DNA of 62,433 nucleotides from Clostridia bacterium (GTDB lineage: Bacteria > Bacillota > Clostridia > Christensenellales > Borkfalkiaceae), in the NCBI GenBank assembly GCA_017501885.1, contig JAFVWA010000254.1:1-62433 (forward strand), read 5' to 3'. Every line of letters starts with the position of its first letter. The stretch's first letter is position 1. The notes beneath the pieces are model-generated. The model was given only the letters and a program-made list of their open reading frames with translations. It did not search any database and had not been told where the DNA came from. Below are positions 17,059 to 26,299 of the stretch, piece after piece. The position numbers and the translations under genes were made by a program.

Positions 17059-17642
17059 GAAAGGTAACGATAAATCGTAAAACCAAGGAAACGGATATTA
17101 GTTTAACCATAAGCCTTGATGGAAAAGGCGTTTCAAACATTGACACGGGTTGTGGGTTTTTCGACCACATGTTAGATTTATTTTCTCGCCATGCAAGATT
17201 TGATTTAGACGTTAAGTGCAACGGAGATATAAACGTTGATTATCACCACACGGTTGAAGACGTTGGTATCGTTTTAGGTCAAGCCATAAAACAAGCGCTT
17301 GGCGATATGAAAGGCATTATTCGTTACGGCTCAACCACCCTTCCTATGGACGAAAGTTTAATTTTAACTGCTATAGATATTTCGGGCAGAAGTTATTTAA
17401 GATATGAATTGCCCGTTCGTGCGGTAAAAATAGGAGATTTCCCCGTGGAACTTGTGGAAGAATTTTTCCTTGCGCTCGTTCGTCATGCAGGACTTACTTT
17501 GCATATCGTTAAACTTGCAGGCACCAACTCTCACCACGTTATAGAAGGAACGTTCAAGAGTTTTGCGCGCTCTCTAAAACAAGCGGTTAAAATCGACAGC
17601 GAGTTTGCTAACGAAATTCCGTCAACCAAAGGGGTGCTTTAA
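17055..17642 (+). CDS. hisB: Imidazoleglycerol-phosphate dehydratase
   Basis: 195 residues, the monofunctional dehydratase (no histidinol-phosphatase domain). The duplicated metal-binding motifs are visible as HHTVED near residues 62-67 and HHVIEGTFKS near 159-168, with a Dx5H-type pair around GFFDHMLDLFSRHARFD. It overlaps hisC by 4 bp (ATGA) with TTAGGAG upstream, and is joined to hisH by a TAATG overlap. The separate phosphatase is encoded at the end of the operon. Confidence 0.97.
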   Translation: MRKVTINRKTKETDISLTISLDGKGVSNIDTGCGFFDHMLDLFSRHARFDLDVKCNGDINVDYHHTVEDVGIVLGQAIKQALGDMKGIIRYGSTTLPMDESLILTAIDISGRSYLRYELPVRAVKIGDFPVELVEEFFLALVRHAGLTLHIVKLAGTNSHHVIEGTFKSFARSLKQAVKIDSEFANEIPSTKGVL

Positions 17643-18256
17643 TGATTGCCATTATAGATTACGGCGTAGGCAATCTCTTTTCCCTTCAAAGTTCGTTTAA
17701 GGCAGTTGGCTACCAAACGGTAGTAACGGGGGATAAAGAGATAATCGCTAAGGCGGATAAACTCATTCTTCCTGGGGTTGGCGCTTTTCCCGACGCTTCT
17801 GAAAAACTTTTTTCAAGCGGGCTTGCAGACGTTGTTAAAGAGCAAGTTGCGTTAGGTAAACCGTTGCTTGGCGTATGCCTTGGCATGCAACTCTTGTTTA
17901 GCGAAAGCCACGAATACGGAGTTAGCCCAGGACTTGGTCTTATAGACGGCAAAGTAGTGTTTATCGATATTCCCAAAGAATATAAAATTCCGCATATCGG
18001 TTGGAATGCGTTGCAATTCAAAAAGCAAAGCCCACTCCTTAAATACGTAAAGGAAGGCGACTGCGTATATTTCGTTCACTCATACCACGCGGTTGACTGT
18101 GAAAACTCGCTTGTCGCTACGGCAGAATACTCAAAAGATTTAACGGCAATAGTTCAAAAGGGCAACGTGTTCGGCTGTCAATTCCACCCAGAAAAGAGTG
18201 GTCAAGTTGGACTAAACATTTTAAAAGCCTTTTGTGAAATAGGGGGAGAGTTATGA
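17642..18256 (+). CDS. hisH: Imidazole glycerol phosphate synthase, glutamine amidotransferase subunit
   Basis: 204 residues, class I glutaminase that feeds ammonia to HisF. The catalytic triad is visible: Cys in GVCLGMQLLF (near 78), and the His-Glu pair in CQFHPEKSG (near 180). IDYGVGNLFSLQ is the family start. The genes are ordered hisH-hisA-hisF with 4-bp overlaps on either side, so expression is tightly coupled. Confidence 0.97.
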   Translation: MIAIIDYGVGNLFSLQSSFKAVGYQTVVTGDKEIIAKADKLILPGVGAFPDASEKLFSSGLADVVKEQVALGKPLLGVCLGMQLLFSESHEYGVSPGLGLIDGKVVFIDIPKEYKIPHIGWNALQFKKQSPLLKYVKEGDCVYFVHSYHAVDCENSLVATAEYSKDLTAIVQKGNVFGCQFHPEKSGQVGLNILKAFCEIGGEL

Positions 18257-18966
18257 AACTTTTTCCCGCAATAGATTTATTTGACGGCAAAGCCGTTCGC
18301 CTTTACAAGGGCGACTACGAACAAATGACCGTTTATAGCGATAACCCCTTACAAGTTGCGTTGGACTTTGAAAAACAGGGTGCAAAGTATATTCACTTAG
18401 TTGACTTAGAAGGCGCGAAAGACGGCACTACGCCAAACATCAAAACGGTGGAAGCCATTGCAAAAAATACTTCGCTGTTTGTAGAAATTGGCGGTGGAAT
18501 ACGCTCCATGCAAACGGTTGAAAAGTATTTGAGCTGTGGAGTGGACAGAGTTATTTTAGGAACGGCGGCGGTTAACGACCAAGAGTTTCTAAAAAAGGCA
18601 ATAGCAAAATATGGCGACAAAATAGCCGTTGGCGTGGACGTTAAAGACGGGTTTGTGGCAATCAAGGGTTGGCTTGAAAAATCAAACTATACTTGTATGG
18701 AATTTTGCGCACTTATGCAAAGTTACGGCGTTAAATACATAATTTGCACGGACGTAAGTAAAGACGGCGCTATGCAGGGCGCAAACAAGAAACTCTATAA
18801 AGAGTTAGTAGAAAAATTCGATATGGAATTTACCGCTTCGGGCGGAGTTTCAAGCATAGAAGATTTGCTTTTGTTAAAGCAAAACGGAGCGCATAGCGCG
18901 ATAATAGGCAAGGCGTATTACATAGGCGCGATAGACCTTAAAAAAGCCTTGGAGGCTGTTAAATGA
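18253..18966 (+). CDS. hisA: Phosphoribosylformimino-5-aminoimidazole carboxamide ribotide isomerase
   Basis: 237 residues, a (beta-alpha)8 barrel with the internal half-barrel duplication shared with HisF. The catalytic Asp is in PAIDLFDGKAVRLYKGD (Asp8 region), and the second Asp is in CTDVSKDGAMQG (near 170). Phosphate-binding glycines are in EIGGGIRS and TASGGVSS. It catalyses the Amadori rearrangement before the HisHF step. Confidence 0.96.
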   Translation: MKLFPAIDLFDGKAVRLYKGDYEQMTVYSDNPLQVALDFEKQGAKYIHLVDLEGAKDGTTPNIKTVEAIAKNTSLFVEIGGGIRSMQTVEKYLSCGVDRVILGTAAVNDQEFLKKAIAKYGDKIAVGVDVKDGFVAIKGWLEKSNYTCMEFCALMQSYGVKYIICTDVSKDGAMQGANKKLYKELVEKFDMEFTASGGVSSIEDLLLLKQNGAHSAIIGKAYYIGAIDLKKALEAVK

Positions 18967-19718
18967 TAACTAAAAGAATTATCCCATGCTTAGACGTTAA
19001 AGACGGCAGAGTGGTAAAGGGCGTAAACTTCGGCAACTTAAACGACGTTTCATCTCCCGTAACGCTCGGCAAGTATTATAGCGACTGTGGGGCAGACGAA
19101 CTTGTTTTTTACGATATAACCGCAAGTAGCGACGGTAGAAAACTGTTTACCGATATTTTAAGGGAAGTAGCCGAGAACGTGTTTATTCCTTTGACCGTTG
19201 GCGGTGGTATAAACACCATAGAAGACTTTGATAGAGTTTTAAAATGCGGTGCGGATAAAGTAAGCGTAAACTCAGGCGCTATAAAAAATCCCGACCTAAT
19301 AAAACAAGGCGCTCTTAAATACGGCGACCAATGTGTGGTCATATCTGCAGACGTTAAACGCGTGGACGGAAAGTTTACCGTGTTTGCAAAAGGCGGTAGA
19401 GAAAACACGGGTATGGAAGCCATTAGTTGGATAAAGCGTTGTGTTTCTAACGGCGCAGGCGAAGTAGTGGTAAACTCTATCGATACCGACGGTGTTAAAA
19501 AGGGTTTTGATATAGAACTTCTAAAAGAAGTATGTTCTGCGGTAAACGTTCCCGTAATTGCTTCGGGCGGAGCAGGATGCGTTCAAGACTTTATCACGCT
19601 GTTTAAGGAAATTCCCACGATTGACGCAGGACTTGCAGCATCAATTTTCCACTTTGGAGAAGTTAAGATTTCAGACCTTAAAAATCAACTTAAAGAAAAC
19701 GGCATAATCGTCCGTTAA
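18963..19718 (+). CDS. hisF: Imidazole glycerol phosphate synthase, cyclase subunit
   Basis: 251 residues, a (beta-alpha)8 barrel. The catalytic aspartates are in [16 protein letters not shown] (Asp11) and [12 protein letters not shown] (near 178). Phosphate loops are TVGGGINT and ASGGAG. It pairs with HisH to form imidazole glycerol phosphate and AICAR. It overlaps hisA by 4 bp and is 10 bp before hisIE. Confidence 0.97.
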   Translation: MITKRIIPCLDVKDGRVVKGVNFGNLNDVSSPVTLGKYYSDCGADELVFYDITASSDGRKLFTDILREVAENVFIPLTVGGGINTIEDFDRVLKCGADKVSVNSGAIKNPDLIKQGALKYGDQCVVISADVKRVDGKFTVFAKGGRENTGMEAISWIKRCVSNGAGEVVVNSIDTDGVKKGFDIELLKEVCSAVNVPVIASGGAGCVQDFITLFKEIPTIDAGLAASIFHFGEVKISDLKNQLKENGIIVR

Positions 19719-19728
19719 GGAGTATAAA

Positions 19729-20376
19729 ATGTTAGATATTAAACAATTAAAATTCGACGAAAAAGGACTTATTCCCGCGATAGTAGTAGACGCGCACTCT
19801 AAAAAGGTTTTAACCCTTGCTTACATGAATGAAGAAAGCCTTAAAATCACTATGGAAAAAGGGCTTACTTGTTTTTGGTCGAGAAGCAGAAACGAACTTT
19901 GGCTTAAAGGCGAAACGAGTGGCAACTATCAACACGTCGTATCAATTACCGCCGACTGCGACAAAGACGCTTTGGTGGTTATGGTAGAAAAGGACGGTCC
20001 TGCATGTCATTTGGGAACGGACTCTTGCTTTAACGATAAAGTTTATCAAAATGAAGAAAAACACGAGTTTTCGTTAGAAGGCTTATACGAGCTTTTACAA
20101 GGCAGAAAAAACGATATGCCAGAAGGCTCTTATACCACCTATCTTTTCCAAAAAGGCATTGATAAAATTCTTAAAAAAGTAGGTGAAGAATGCACCGAAG
20201 TTATCATCGGTGGAAAGGCTGGCGACAAGGCGGAAACTATTTACGAACTCGCTGACCTTACCTATCACGCTATGGTGTTAATGGTAGAAATGGGAATCTC
20301 GGTTGAAGACGTTAAAAAAGAACTCGCTTCTCGCCACATTATCGACCACAAAGTTAAACAGGAAAAAATGAAATAA
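19729..20376 (+). CDS. hisIE: Bifunctional phosphoribosyl-AMP cyclohydrolase / phosphoribosyl-ATP pyrophosphatase
   Basis: 215 residues. The N-terminal HisI domain (1-115) has [18 protein letters not shown] and the zinc/metal cysteines in TADCDKDAL and [10 protein letters not shown]. The C-terminal HisE domain (about 120-215) has the MazG-like helices with [15 protein letters not shown]. It performs steps 2 and 3 of the pathway. Shine-Dalgarno AAGGAG lies upstream. Order and spacing fit the rest of the operon. Confidence 0.96.
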   Translation: MLDIKQLKFDEKGLIPAIVVDAHSKKVLTLAYMNEESLKITMEKGLTCFWSRSRNELWLKGETSGNYQHVVSITADCDKDALVVMVEKDGPACHLGTDSCFNDKVYQNEEKHEFSLEGLYELLQGRKNDMPEGSYTTYLFQKGIDKILKKVGEECTEVIIGGKAGDKAETIYELADLTYHAMVLMVEMGISVEDVKKELASRHIIDHKVKQEKMK

Positions 20377-20385
20377 TTATATATT

Positions 20386-21189
20386 ATGATTAAGACAAAT
20401 TTTCACACTCACACAACTTTTTGTGATGGCAAGCATTCTGCTGAAGAAATGGTTTTATCTGCTATCGAAAAGGGGTTTACTGCGCTTGGTTTTTCTGGGC
20501 ATAGCCAAATAAAAAATTCCTTTTGGAGTATGACGGAAGAAAAAGAAATTGGCTATTATAAAGAGATAAACCGCCTTAAAGATAAATATGCAGATAAACT
20601 GGAAATTTTTTGCGGAATAGAACAAGATATGGTTTCGCCACCTTTTATGTTTAACTACGACTACGTTATAGGCTCTAAACATAGAATAAAATTTAACGGC
20701 GAATACTACGGCATAGATTCTAATAGAGAAGACGTTAAGCGATATATCAATGAGTTTTTTGGCGGAAGTTTTGAAAAATACGCTAAAAATTATTACGAAG
20801 ACTTGGTTAACGTGGTAGAAGTTACAAAAGCCGATATTATAGGTCACGTTGACATTTTAACAAAGTATATAGAAGTAGATAATATTGTTTTAACCGATGA
20901 ATATTACGAGTATGCCGAAAAAGCCGTTAAGCAACTGACTTTAGCAAAAAAGCCTTTTGAAATTAACACGGGTGCAATAGGTAGGGGATATAGAACTACG
21001 CCATATCCCGATAAAAAATTACTTAAAATCATCTATGAAAATGGCGGAAGCATAATGATTAACAGCGATTGCCACGACAAGGATAAGTTAGATTGTGGCT
21101 ACGATTTAGCACAAAGTATTGCTAAAGAAATTGGCTTTAACAAAAGAGCAATTATAACTAAAAGCGGAATTAAGCTTATATATTTATAA
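20386..21189 (+). CDS. PHP-family histidinol-phosphatase
   Basis: 267 residues of the PHP phosphoesterase family (HisJ/HisK type), supplying the histidinol phosphatase missing from hisB. The N-terminal metal motif is NFHTHTTFCDGKHSAEEM. Further ligand regions are GFSGHSQIKN, GIEQDM, DIIGHVDIL and the C-terminal INSDCHDKDK. It closes the operon 9 bp after hisIE, without a clear Shine-Dalgarno site. With this gene the window encodes every step from PRPP + ATP to histidine. Confidence 0.92.
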   Translation: MIKTNFHTHTTFCDGKHSAEEMVLSAIEKGFTALGFSGHSQIKNSFWSMTEEKEIGYYKEINRLKDKYADKLEIFCGIEQDMVSPPFMFNYDYVIGSKHRIKFNGEYYGIDSNREDVKRYINEFFGGSFEKYAKNYYEDLVNVVEVTKADIIGHVDILTKYIEVDNIVLTDEYYEYAEKAVKQLTLAKKPFEINTGAIGRGYRTTPYPDKKLLKIIYENGGSIMINSDCHDKDKLDCGYDLAQSIAKEIGFNKRAIITKSGIKLIYL

Positions 21190-21228
21190 TAAAATAGCAG
21201 TTTTTTTCTAAAAACGGTTAAAAAACAT

Positions 21229-21258
21229 TTGACAAAGTAGTTTATAAAATAATAAAAT
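21229..21258 (+). promoter_or_regulatory. Promoter of the Leu T-box operon
   Basis: TTGACA (21229-21234), an 18-bp spacer and TAAAAT (21253-21258), immediately before the T-box stem I. No clear terminator for the preceding his operon is seen between 21190 and 21229. Confidence 0.7.
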
Positions 21259-21270
21259 ATAGAAAAAATT

Positions 21271-21526
21271 AAATGCGATAATGATATTAAGTTTGTTTTG
21301 AAAAACTTGCAGAGAGCCGTTGTTTGGTGCAAAACGGCAGTGGAAAAACAAGCGGTCTCGTATCGGAGCAGAACTTCTGAAACTAGTAAGAAGTTACGGG
21401 TGGTCCCGTTACAGGTCAAGGGCATGATGGTGCTCTATAAAGTGGTTCTTAAAAAGAACAAAACGGGTGGTACCGTGGTTGATATATTTGTCAGTCATCC
21501 CGCAGAGATTTTTCTCTGCGGTTTTT
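21271..21526 (+). ncRNA. T-box leader, predicted leucine-specific (specifier CUC)
   Basis: Canonical T-box parts are visible. The stem I distal AGAGAGC...GGTG region is at 21311-21330. Lower stem I pairs GUUUGUUUU (21291-21299) with AAAACAAGC. The specifier region reads CUC at 21357-21359 followed by a purine; the register was set by aligning the nine bases up to GGAG with the other two leaders. The antiterminator T-box sequence is AACGGGTGGTACCGTGG (21462-21478) with the TGGT bulge at 21468-21471 that pairs with the tRNA acceptor end. The terminator is CCGCAGAGA (21500-21508) with TCTCTGCGG (21513-21521) and T5. The next gene carries a leucine-sensing domain, which agrees with Leu. An alternative reading (UCU, Ser) is less likely. 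Confidence 0.85.
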
Positions 21527-21566
21527 AATTTATTTACTTAAAAATAATGTAAAACGAGGTGTTATT

Positions 21567-22934
21567 ATGAAAAAAATTGACGTAGTAGACGTTACCTTAA
21601 AGGTAGCAAGCGAACAACTTAACAAAGACCTTTCTTTTAGAGAAAGACTATCTATTTCTAAGAGTTTAGAAAAGATGGGGGTTAACGCTATTGAACTACC
21701 GTCAATCCTAAATAAAAAAGACCAAGCGGTTGTATCTCGCACCATAGCGGAAGACACTACCGCCACTATAACGGTTGCTTGTAGCGACGCTAAAACGATA
21801 GAACAAATTTTTGAGCCTGTAAAGAGCGCTAAAAAATCTCGCATTGCGGTGACTTTCCCCGTTTCAACAACTCAAATGGAATATTTTTATCACGCAAAAG
21901 CACCTAAAATGTTAGAAAAAATTGCCCAAGTCGTTGCTGCCGCAAAAGAGTTTGCACAAGTTGAATTTGTTGCAAAGGACGCTACGAGAGCAGAGCAAGG
22001 CTTTGTTGAAGCATGCGCTAAGACGGCTGTGGAAAACGGTGCTTCTATAATCACTCTTTGTGACGACGCAGGGATTTTCTTTCCAGACGAATTTGCTTCA
22101 CTCGTAAAAAAGGTTAAAGAGTGTTGCACGGCAAAAGTATACGTTGAGCCTTCAAACAAATTGAAAATGGCTTCGGCTATCGCGGTAGAAGTTATCAAGG
22201 CAGGCGCAGACGGAATCAAGACGGCAGTTGGCGCTGACGAATATCTTTCTCCCGACGTTTTGGCGGAAGTTATGCGTGCAAAAGGTAGTGATTTAGACGT
22301 TCAAACGGACTTGGACGTAAGCGTTATCAAGACTGTTGTAAACGAGATTATCCACGTTTCCGACAAAGACCAAACGATGAGCGTAAATAAGGCTGATAAG
22401 GCTTCTATAAGCGCTGAAACTTCCTTAAAAGATATTTCCGCAAAGATTTCCGCTTTGGGCTATGAACTTTCTATGGAAGACGTAAGCAAGGTGTTTGAAG
22501 AATTCCAAAGAGTATCTTCTAAAAAGGGCGCAATAACCGACAGAGAACTCGAAGCAATCGTTGCAAGCACGGCTATGCAAGTTCCTTCAACCTATCACTT
22601 AGGAACTTATTTTGTAAACAGCGGAAACGTTATGACAGCAACCGCAAATCTTATTCTTATTAAAGACGGCAAGGAACTCTCGGGCGTAAGCACGGGTGAC
22701 GGTCCTATCGACGCGGCTTTCCACGCTATTGAACAAATTATCGGTCATCACTACGAACTTGACGACTTTAACGTTCAAGCGGTAACCAAGGGCAGAGAAG
22801 CTGTTGGCTCTGCAGTTATAAGACTTCGCGCAGACGGAAAACTATATTCGGGTAACGGCGTTTCAACCGACATCGTAGGCGCGTGTATTAGAGCGTATAT
22901 AAACGCGCTCAACAAAATCGTTTACAACGCTTAA
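21567..22934 (+). CDS. LeuA-like protein with degenerate catalytic site and intact isopropylmalate-synthase regulatory domain
   Basis: 455 residues aligned end to end with 2-isopropylmalate synthase: a TIM-barrel part (1-265), the linker subdomain (280-335) and the LeuA allosteric/dimerisation domain (340-452, with VSTGDGPIDAAF and SGNGVSTDIVGA). The usual active-site motif DTTLRDGEQ reads DVTLKVASEQ (8-17), losing the metal-binding Asp and catalytic Arg. The HxH metal pair, normally HCHND, reads EPSNK (194-198), and the later metal-ligand Asn region is also changed. It is therefore probably not a synthase but a leucine-binding regulator or scaffold. First gene of the Leu T-box operon, with a GAGGTG Shine-Dalgarno site, 13 bp before the ligase fusion. 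Confidence 0.85.
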   Translation: MKKIDVVDVTLKVASEQLNKDLSFRERLSISKSLEKMGVNAIELPSILNKKDQAVVSRTIAEDTTATITVACSDAKTIEQIFEPVKSAKKSRIAVTFPVSTTQMEYFYHAKAPKMLEKIAQVVAAAKEFAQVEFVAKDATRAEQGFVEACAKTAVENGASIITLCDDAGIFFPDEFASLVKKVKECCTAKVYVEPSNKLKMASAIAVEVIKAGADGIKTAVGADEYLSPDVLAEVMRAKGSDLDVQTDLDVSVIKTVVNEIIHVSDKDQTMSVNKADKASISAETSLKDISAKISALGYELSMEDVSKVFEEFQRVSSKKGAITDRELEAIVASTAMQVPSTYHLGTYFVNSGNVMTATANLILIKDGKELSGVSTGDGPIDAAFHAIEQIIGHHYELDDFNVQAVTKGREAVGSAVIRLRADGKLYSGNGVSTDIVGACIRAYINALNKIVYNA

Positions 22935-22947
22935 ATGGGGGCATAAA

Positions 22948-25404
22948 ATGAAATTTTCTTTTTCAACAAAAAACGTTAAGCGTTCTACTTTTATAGAAGT
23001 TTGTAACGTAGCCAAAGAATACGGCTTTTCGGCTTTTGAAGTTTACGACGCTTTTAAAGAAAAGACAGCGCATGCGGACAGTATATTTAGTTCTGCCACC
23101 AAAGCAGGCTCAAAAAGAAAACTTATAAATCGTCACATAAGCGTAAGCGCGCTTACTTTTCCCACGCCCGTTGACGCAAAAACCGACTGTTCAAAAATAG
23201 AAAAATATATGGACTATGCCGTTCGTGCAGACAGCAAAATAGTTATCGTAACCATTGCCGACGGTCAAGAAATTAGTGCCATTAAAGACAAACTTATGCC
23301 CGCTGTAAAAACGGCTGAAAGCTTAGGCGTAACCCTTTTGATTGAAACGAGTGGCGAATATGCGTTTACCCAAAAGGCGTTAGACCTTATAAACCAATTT
23401 GAAAGCGCTTCAGTTGGCGTTTGTTGGGATATAAGAGAAACTTTCTTTACAGGCAGGGAAACGGCTGACCAAACTATCCAAACGCTTGGCGCATACATCA
23501 ACTACGTTAGAATAGGCGACAAAAAAGACGGAGTAAACGTGCTTATAGGCGACGGTGATTTGCCTGTTCAAGAGTTTACTAACGCGTTAAAATCACTCAA
23601 CTACGAAGGCTTTGTTTCGGTTGAGTGGAACGACGTGTATACTTCTGACGACGTAGTGTTAACTCATTTTATAAACTATATGCAAAAGGCTTCGGGCGAA
23701 GGCGCGGAGCAAAAACCCGTATACTATAACCGTTCTAAAACGGGAACTTTCCCATGGGAAAAGTATAAGGTTATCGACTATACTTTTTCACAAGTTTTAG
23801 ACGAAATGGTAGAGCGTTATCCCGACCAATACGCGTTTAAGTATACCACGCTCGACTATACGAGAACTTATAAGGAATTCCGTGACGAAGTAGATAGGGT
23901 TGCAAGCGCGCTCATCTCTTTGGGTGTTCAACCGGGGCATCACGTTGCTATTTGGGCAACCAACGTTCCCGCATGGTTTTTGACCTTTTGGGCAACCGTA
24001 AAAATCGGTGCGGTTTTAGTTACCGTTAACACGGCATATAAAATTCACGAAACCGAATATCTTTTAAGACAGTCTGATACGCATACCTTGGTTATGATAG
24101 AAGATTGCAAAGACAGTAACTACAAAGAGATTATGCAAGAACTTTGCCCCGAACTTAAAAACACTAAGCCGGGAAGTCCTTTATATTCTAAAAAATTGCC
24201 ATTCCTTCGCAACGTTGTAACCGTAGGCTTTAAGATGGACGGTTGCTTAGAATGGAATGAAATGATGGAAAGAAGTTCTCTTGTTCCAAGAGAAGAAGTG
24301 TTAAGACGCGCGTCTATGGTTAAACCCGACGACGTTTGTAACATGCAATACACTTCGGGAACGACAGGCTTTCCTAAGGGCGTAATGCTCACTCATAGAA
24401 ACATAGTCAACAACGGAAAGACGATAGGCGACAGAATGGATATCTCTACCGCTGATAGAATGATGATTCAAGTGCCTATGTTCCACTGTTTTGGAATGGT
24501 GCTTTCTATGACCAACTTGATGACTCACGGAGGAACCATTTGTCCTATGCCGTATTTCTCACCAAAGTCTTCGCTTGCTTGCGTTAACGACGAAAAGATT
24601 ACTTGTTTTAACGGTGTTCCCACCATGTTTATAGCAATGTTTGCGCACGAAGATTTTGCTAAAACCGACTTCTCGCACATGAGAACGGGCATCATGGCAG
24701 GCGCAAACTGTCCTGCGGACTTGATGCGTAGGGCGGCGGACGAAATGAACATGAAAGAAATCATTTCCGTTTACGGTCAAACGGAAGCTTCCCCAGGATG
24801 CACTATGGGTGAAGTTAACGAAGATATCGACCACCGCGTAGAAACGGTTGGCAGTGCTTTCCCAGGCGTTGAATGTAAGATTATCGATCCCGAAACGGGC
24901 GAAGATTTGCCCGACGGACAAAACGGCGAGTTCGTTGCAAGGGGCTTTAATATAATGAAAGGCTATTATAAAATGCCCAAGGCAACCGAACAGACTATCG
25001 ATAAAGAAGGCTGGCTTCACAGTGGCGATATCGCTATGAGAACGGAAGACGGTTATTACAAAATTACGGGTAGATTAAAGGATATGATTATCCGTGGTGG
25101 TGAAAACCTTTACCCAAGAGAAATAGAAGAATTCTATTTAACCCACTCTAAGATAAAAGACGTTCAAGTCGTAGGTGTTCCCGATAAGCGTTACGGTGAA
25201 GAAGCGTGCGCGTGGATAGTTCTTAAAGACGGTATGCAAAGCGACGAAAACGAAATGCGCGAATATGGCAATTCACACATGGCAAAGCACAAAGTTCCAA
25301 GATACTTTATTTTCGTAAACGACTTCCCAATGAATGCCGCAGGTAAAATTTTGAAGTATAAAATGCGCGATATGTCGGTGGAAAGTTTAGGACTTGACAA
25401 ATAA
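22948..25404 (+). CDS. TIM-barrel domain fused to AMP-forming acyl-CoA synthetase
   Basis: 818 residues. Residues 1-250 form an AP-endonuclease-2/isomerase-like TIM barrel; possible metal ligands remain at LIETSGEY and VSVEWND, while the usual DxxH and HxKD motifs are altered (CWDIRE, VRIGD). Residues 265-818 are a fatty-acyl-CoA ligase of the ANL family: YTSGTTGFPKGVMLTH (ATP loop), YGQTEASPG, HSGDIAMRTEDGYYKITGRLKDMI and the catalytic Lys in NAAGKILKYKMR. It would activate a carboxylate with ATP and CoA. Under a Leu T-box, the best candidate substrate is isovalerate or a related leucine precursor (inference). The fusion is real: one continuous frame with no internal Shine-Dalgarno site noted. 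Confidence 0.88.
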   Translation: MKFSFSTKNVKRSTFIEVCNVAKEYGFSAFEVYDAFKEKTAHADSIFSSATKAGSKRKLINRHISVSALTFPTPVDAKTDCSKIEKYMDYAVRADSKIVIVTIADGQEISAIKDKLMPAVKTAESLGVTLLIETSGEYAFTQKALDLINQFESASVGVCWDIRETFFTGRETADQTIQTLGAYINYVRIGDKKDGVNVLIGDGDLPVQEFTNALKSLNYEGFVSVEWNDVYTSDDVVLTHFINYMQKASGEGAEQKPVYYNRSKTGTFPWEKYKVIDYTFSQVLDEMVERYPDQYAFKYTTLDYTRTYKEFRDEVDRVASALISLGVQPGHHVAIWATNVPAWFLTFWATVKIGAVLVTVNTAYKIHETEYLLRQSDTHTLVMIEDCKDSNYKEIMQELCPELKNTKPGSPLYSKKLPFLRNVVTVGFKMDGCLEWNEMMERSSLVPREEVLRRASMVKPDDVCNMQYTSGTTGFPKGVMLTHRNIVNNGKTIGDRMDISTADRMMIQVPMFHCFGMVLSMTNLMTHGGTICPMPYFSPKSSLACVNDEKITCFNGVPTMFIAMFAHEDFAKTDFSHMRTGIMAGANCPADLMRRAADEMNMKEIISVYGQTEASPGCTMGEVNEDIDHRVETVGSAFPGVECKIIDPETGEDLPDGQNGEFVARGFNIMKGYYKMPKATEQTIDKEGWLHSGDIAMRTEDGYYKITGRLKDMIIRGGENLYPREIEEFYLTHSKIKDVQVVGVPDKRYGEEACAWIVLKDGMQSDENEMREYGNSHMAKHKVPRYFIFVNDFPMNAAGKILKYKMRDMSVESLGLDK

Positions 25405-25417
25405 TTAGGTAAGAAAA

Positions 25418-26266
25418 ATGTATCCAATAATAGATTGCCATTGTCATATTTATCCAAGCAAAATTGCTGATAAAGCAGTTTTGGGGATAGGTAACTTTTA
25501 CCATCTCGATATGGAATACGACGGCAGACTTGAAACACTTATAAAAGAAAACGAAAAGAGTGGAATAACTCACAGTTTGATATTTTCAGTTGCAACAAAA
25601 CCTTCTCAAACTCAGTCGATAAATCAATTTATCGCAGACAACGTTAGTGGAGATCCACTAAGGTTTACAGGGCTTGGAACGTTGCACCCCGACAGTAGCG
25701 ATATAAAAGGTGATATCGAGCATATTTTAGAACTCGGACTTCGCGGAGTAAAACTTCACCCCGATATTCAAGGCATTAAAATAGACGACGATAGGTGCAT
25801 GAGGATATACGAACTTTGTAGCGGAAAACTTCCCATTTTAATGCACACGGGGGATAGCCGATACGACTTTTCAAACCCCGACCACTTAAAGCCTGTGTTA
25901 GAAGCTTTTCCAAACCTAACGGTAGTGGGCGCGCACTTTGGCGGATATTCCGTTTGGGACGAAGCCGAAAGAAAACTCGAAGGCTATAAAAACCTTTACG
26001 TTGACTGTTCTTCGGCCATGGCGTTTTTCTCTAAGGAAAAGGGCAAAGAACTCGTTCGCGCGTTTGGTGCAGACCACGTCGTATTCGGAACGGACTTTCC
26101 CATGTGGAAAATCAGCGGAGAAATCGCGCGTTTTGAAGCGCTTGGACTTACCGAAGAAGAAAAGCAAAAAATATACTATAAAAACGCTTGTTCCTTGTTT
26201 AAAATCGACCAAAATAAAATTTTAGAAAAATTTCAAAAAGACCAAAAAATACTTGACAAGGAGTAA
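25418..26266 (+). CDS. Amidohydrolase-family (amidohydrolase 2) metal-dependent hydrolase
   Basis: 282 residues with the TIM-barrel amidohydrolase-2 pattern: N-terminal DCHCHIYP (HxH, residues 6-13), VKLHPDIQG, LMHTGDSR, VVGAHFGGY and VFGTDFPMW with the terminal metal-ligand Asp. Relatives include decarboxylases such as ACMSD/gamma-resorcylate decarboxylase and various lactonases or hydrolases. It follows the ligase fusion by 13 bp in the Leu T-box operon, so a role on a branched-chain carboxylate is possible but unproven. The promoter of the next leader lies within its last codons. Confidence 0.83.
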   Translation: MYPIIDCHCHIYPSKIADKAVLGIGNFYHLDMEYDGRLETLIKENEKSGITHSLIFSVATKPSQTQSINQFIADNVSGDPLRFTGLGTLHPDSSDIKGDIEHILELGLRGVKLHPDIQGIKIDDDRCMRIYELCSGKLPILMHTGDSRYDFSNPDHLKPVLEAFPNLTVVGAHFGGYSVWDEAERKLEGYKNLYVDCSSAMAFFSKEKGKELVRAFGADHVVFGTDFPMWKISGEIARFEALGLTEEEKQKIYYKNACSLFKIDQNKILEKFQKDQKILDKE

Positions 26267-26281
26267 TCGCGAGAGTATAAT
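26253..26281 (+). promoter_or_regulatory. Promoter of the Ile T-box leader, inside the preceding gene's end
   Basis: TTGACA (26253-26258), exact 17-bp spacer, TATAAT (26276-26281): a consensus sigma-A promoter. The -35 box lies in the last codons of the amidohydrolase gene, whose TAA is at 26264-26266. Confidence 0.85.
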
Positions 26282-26299
26282 CAAAGAAAATTCAATATT

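Noticed and set aside
21298..21528. Open frame of 76 codons within the Leu leader
   Set aside because: It runs through the T-box and terminator hairpin and has no Shine-Dalgarno site, so it is a by-product of the RNA element.
21567..22934. Ordinary 2-isopropylmalate synthase (leuA)
   Set aside because: The metal-binding and catalytic residues of the active site are replaced, so annotation as an active synthase is not supported.
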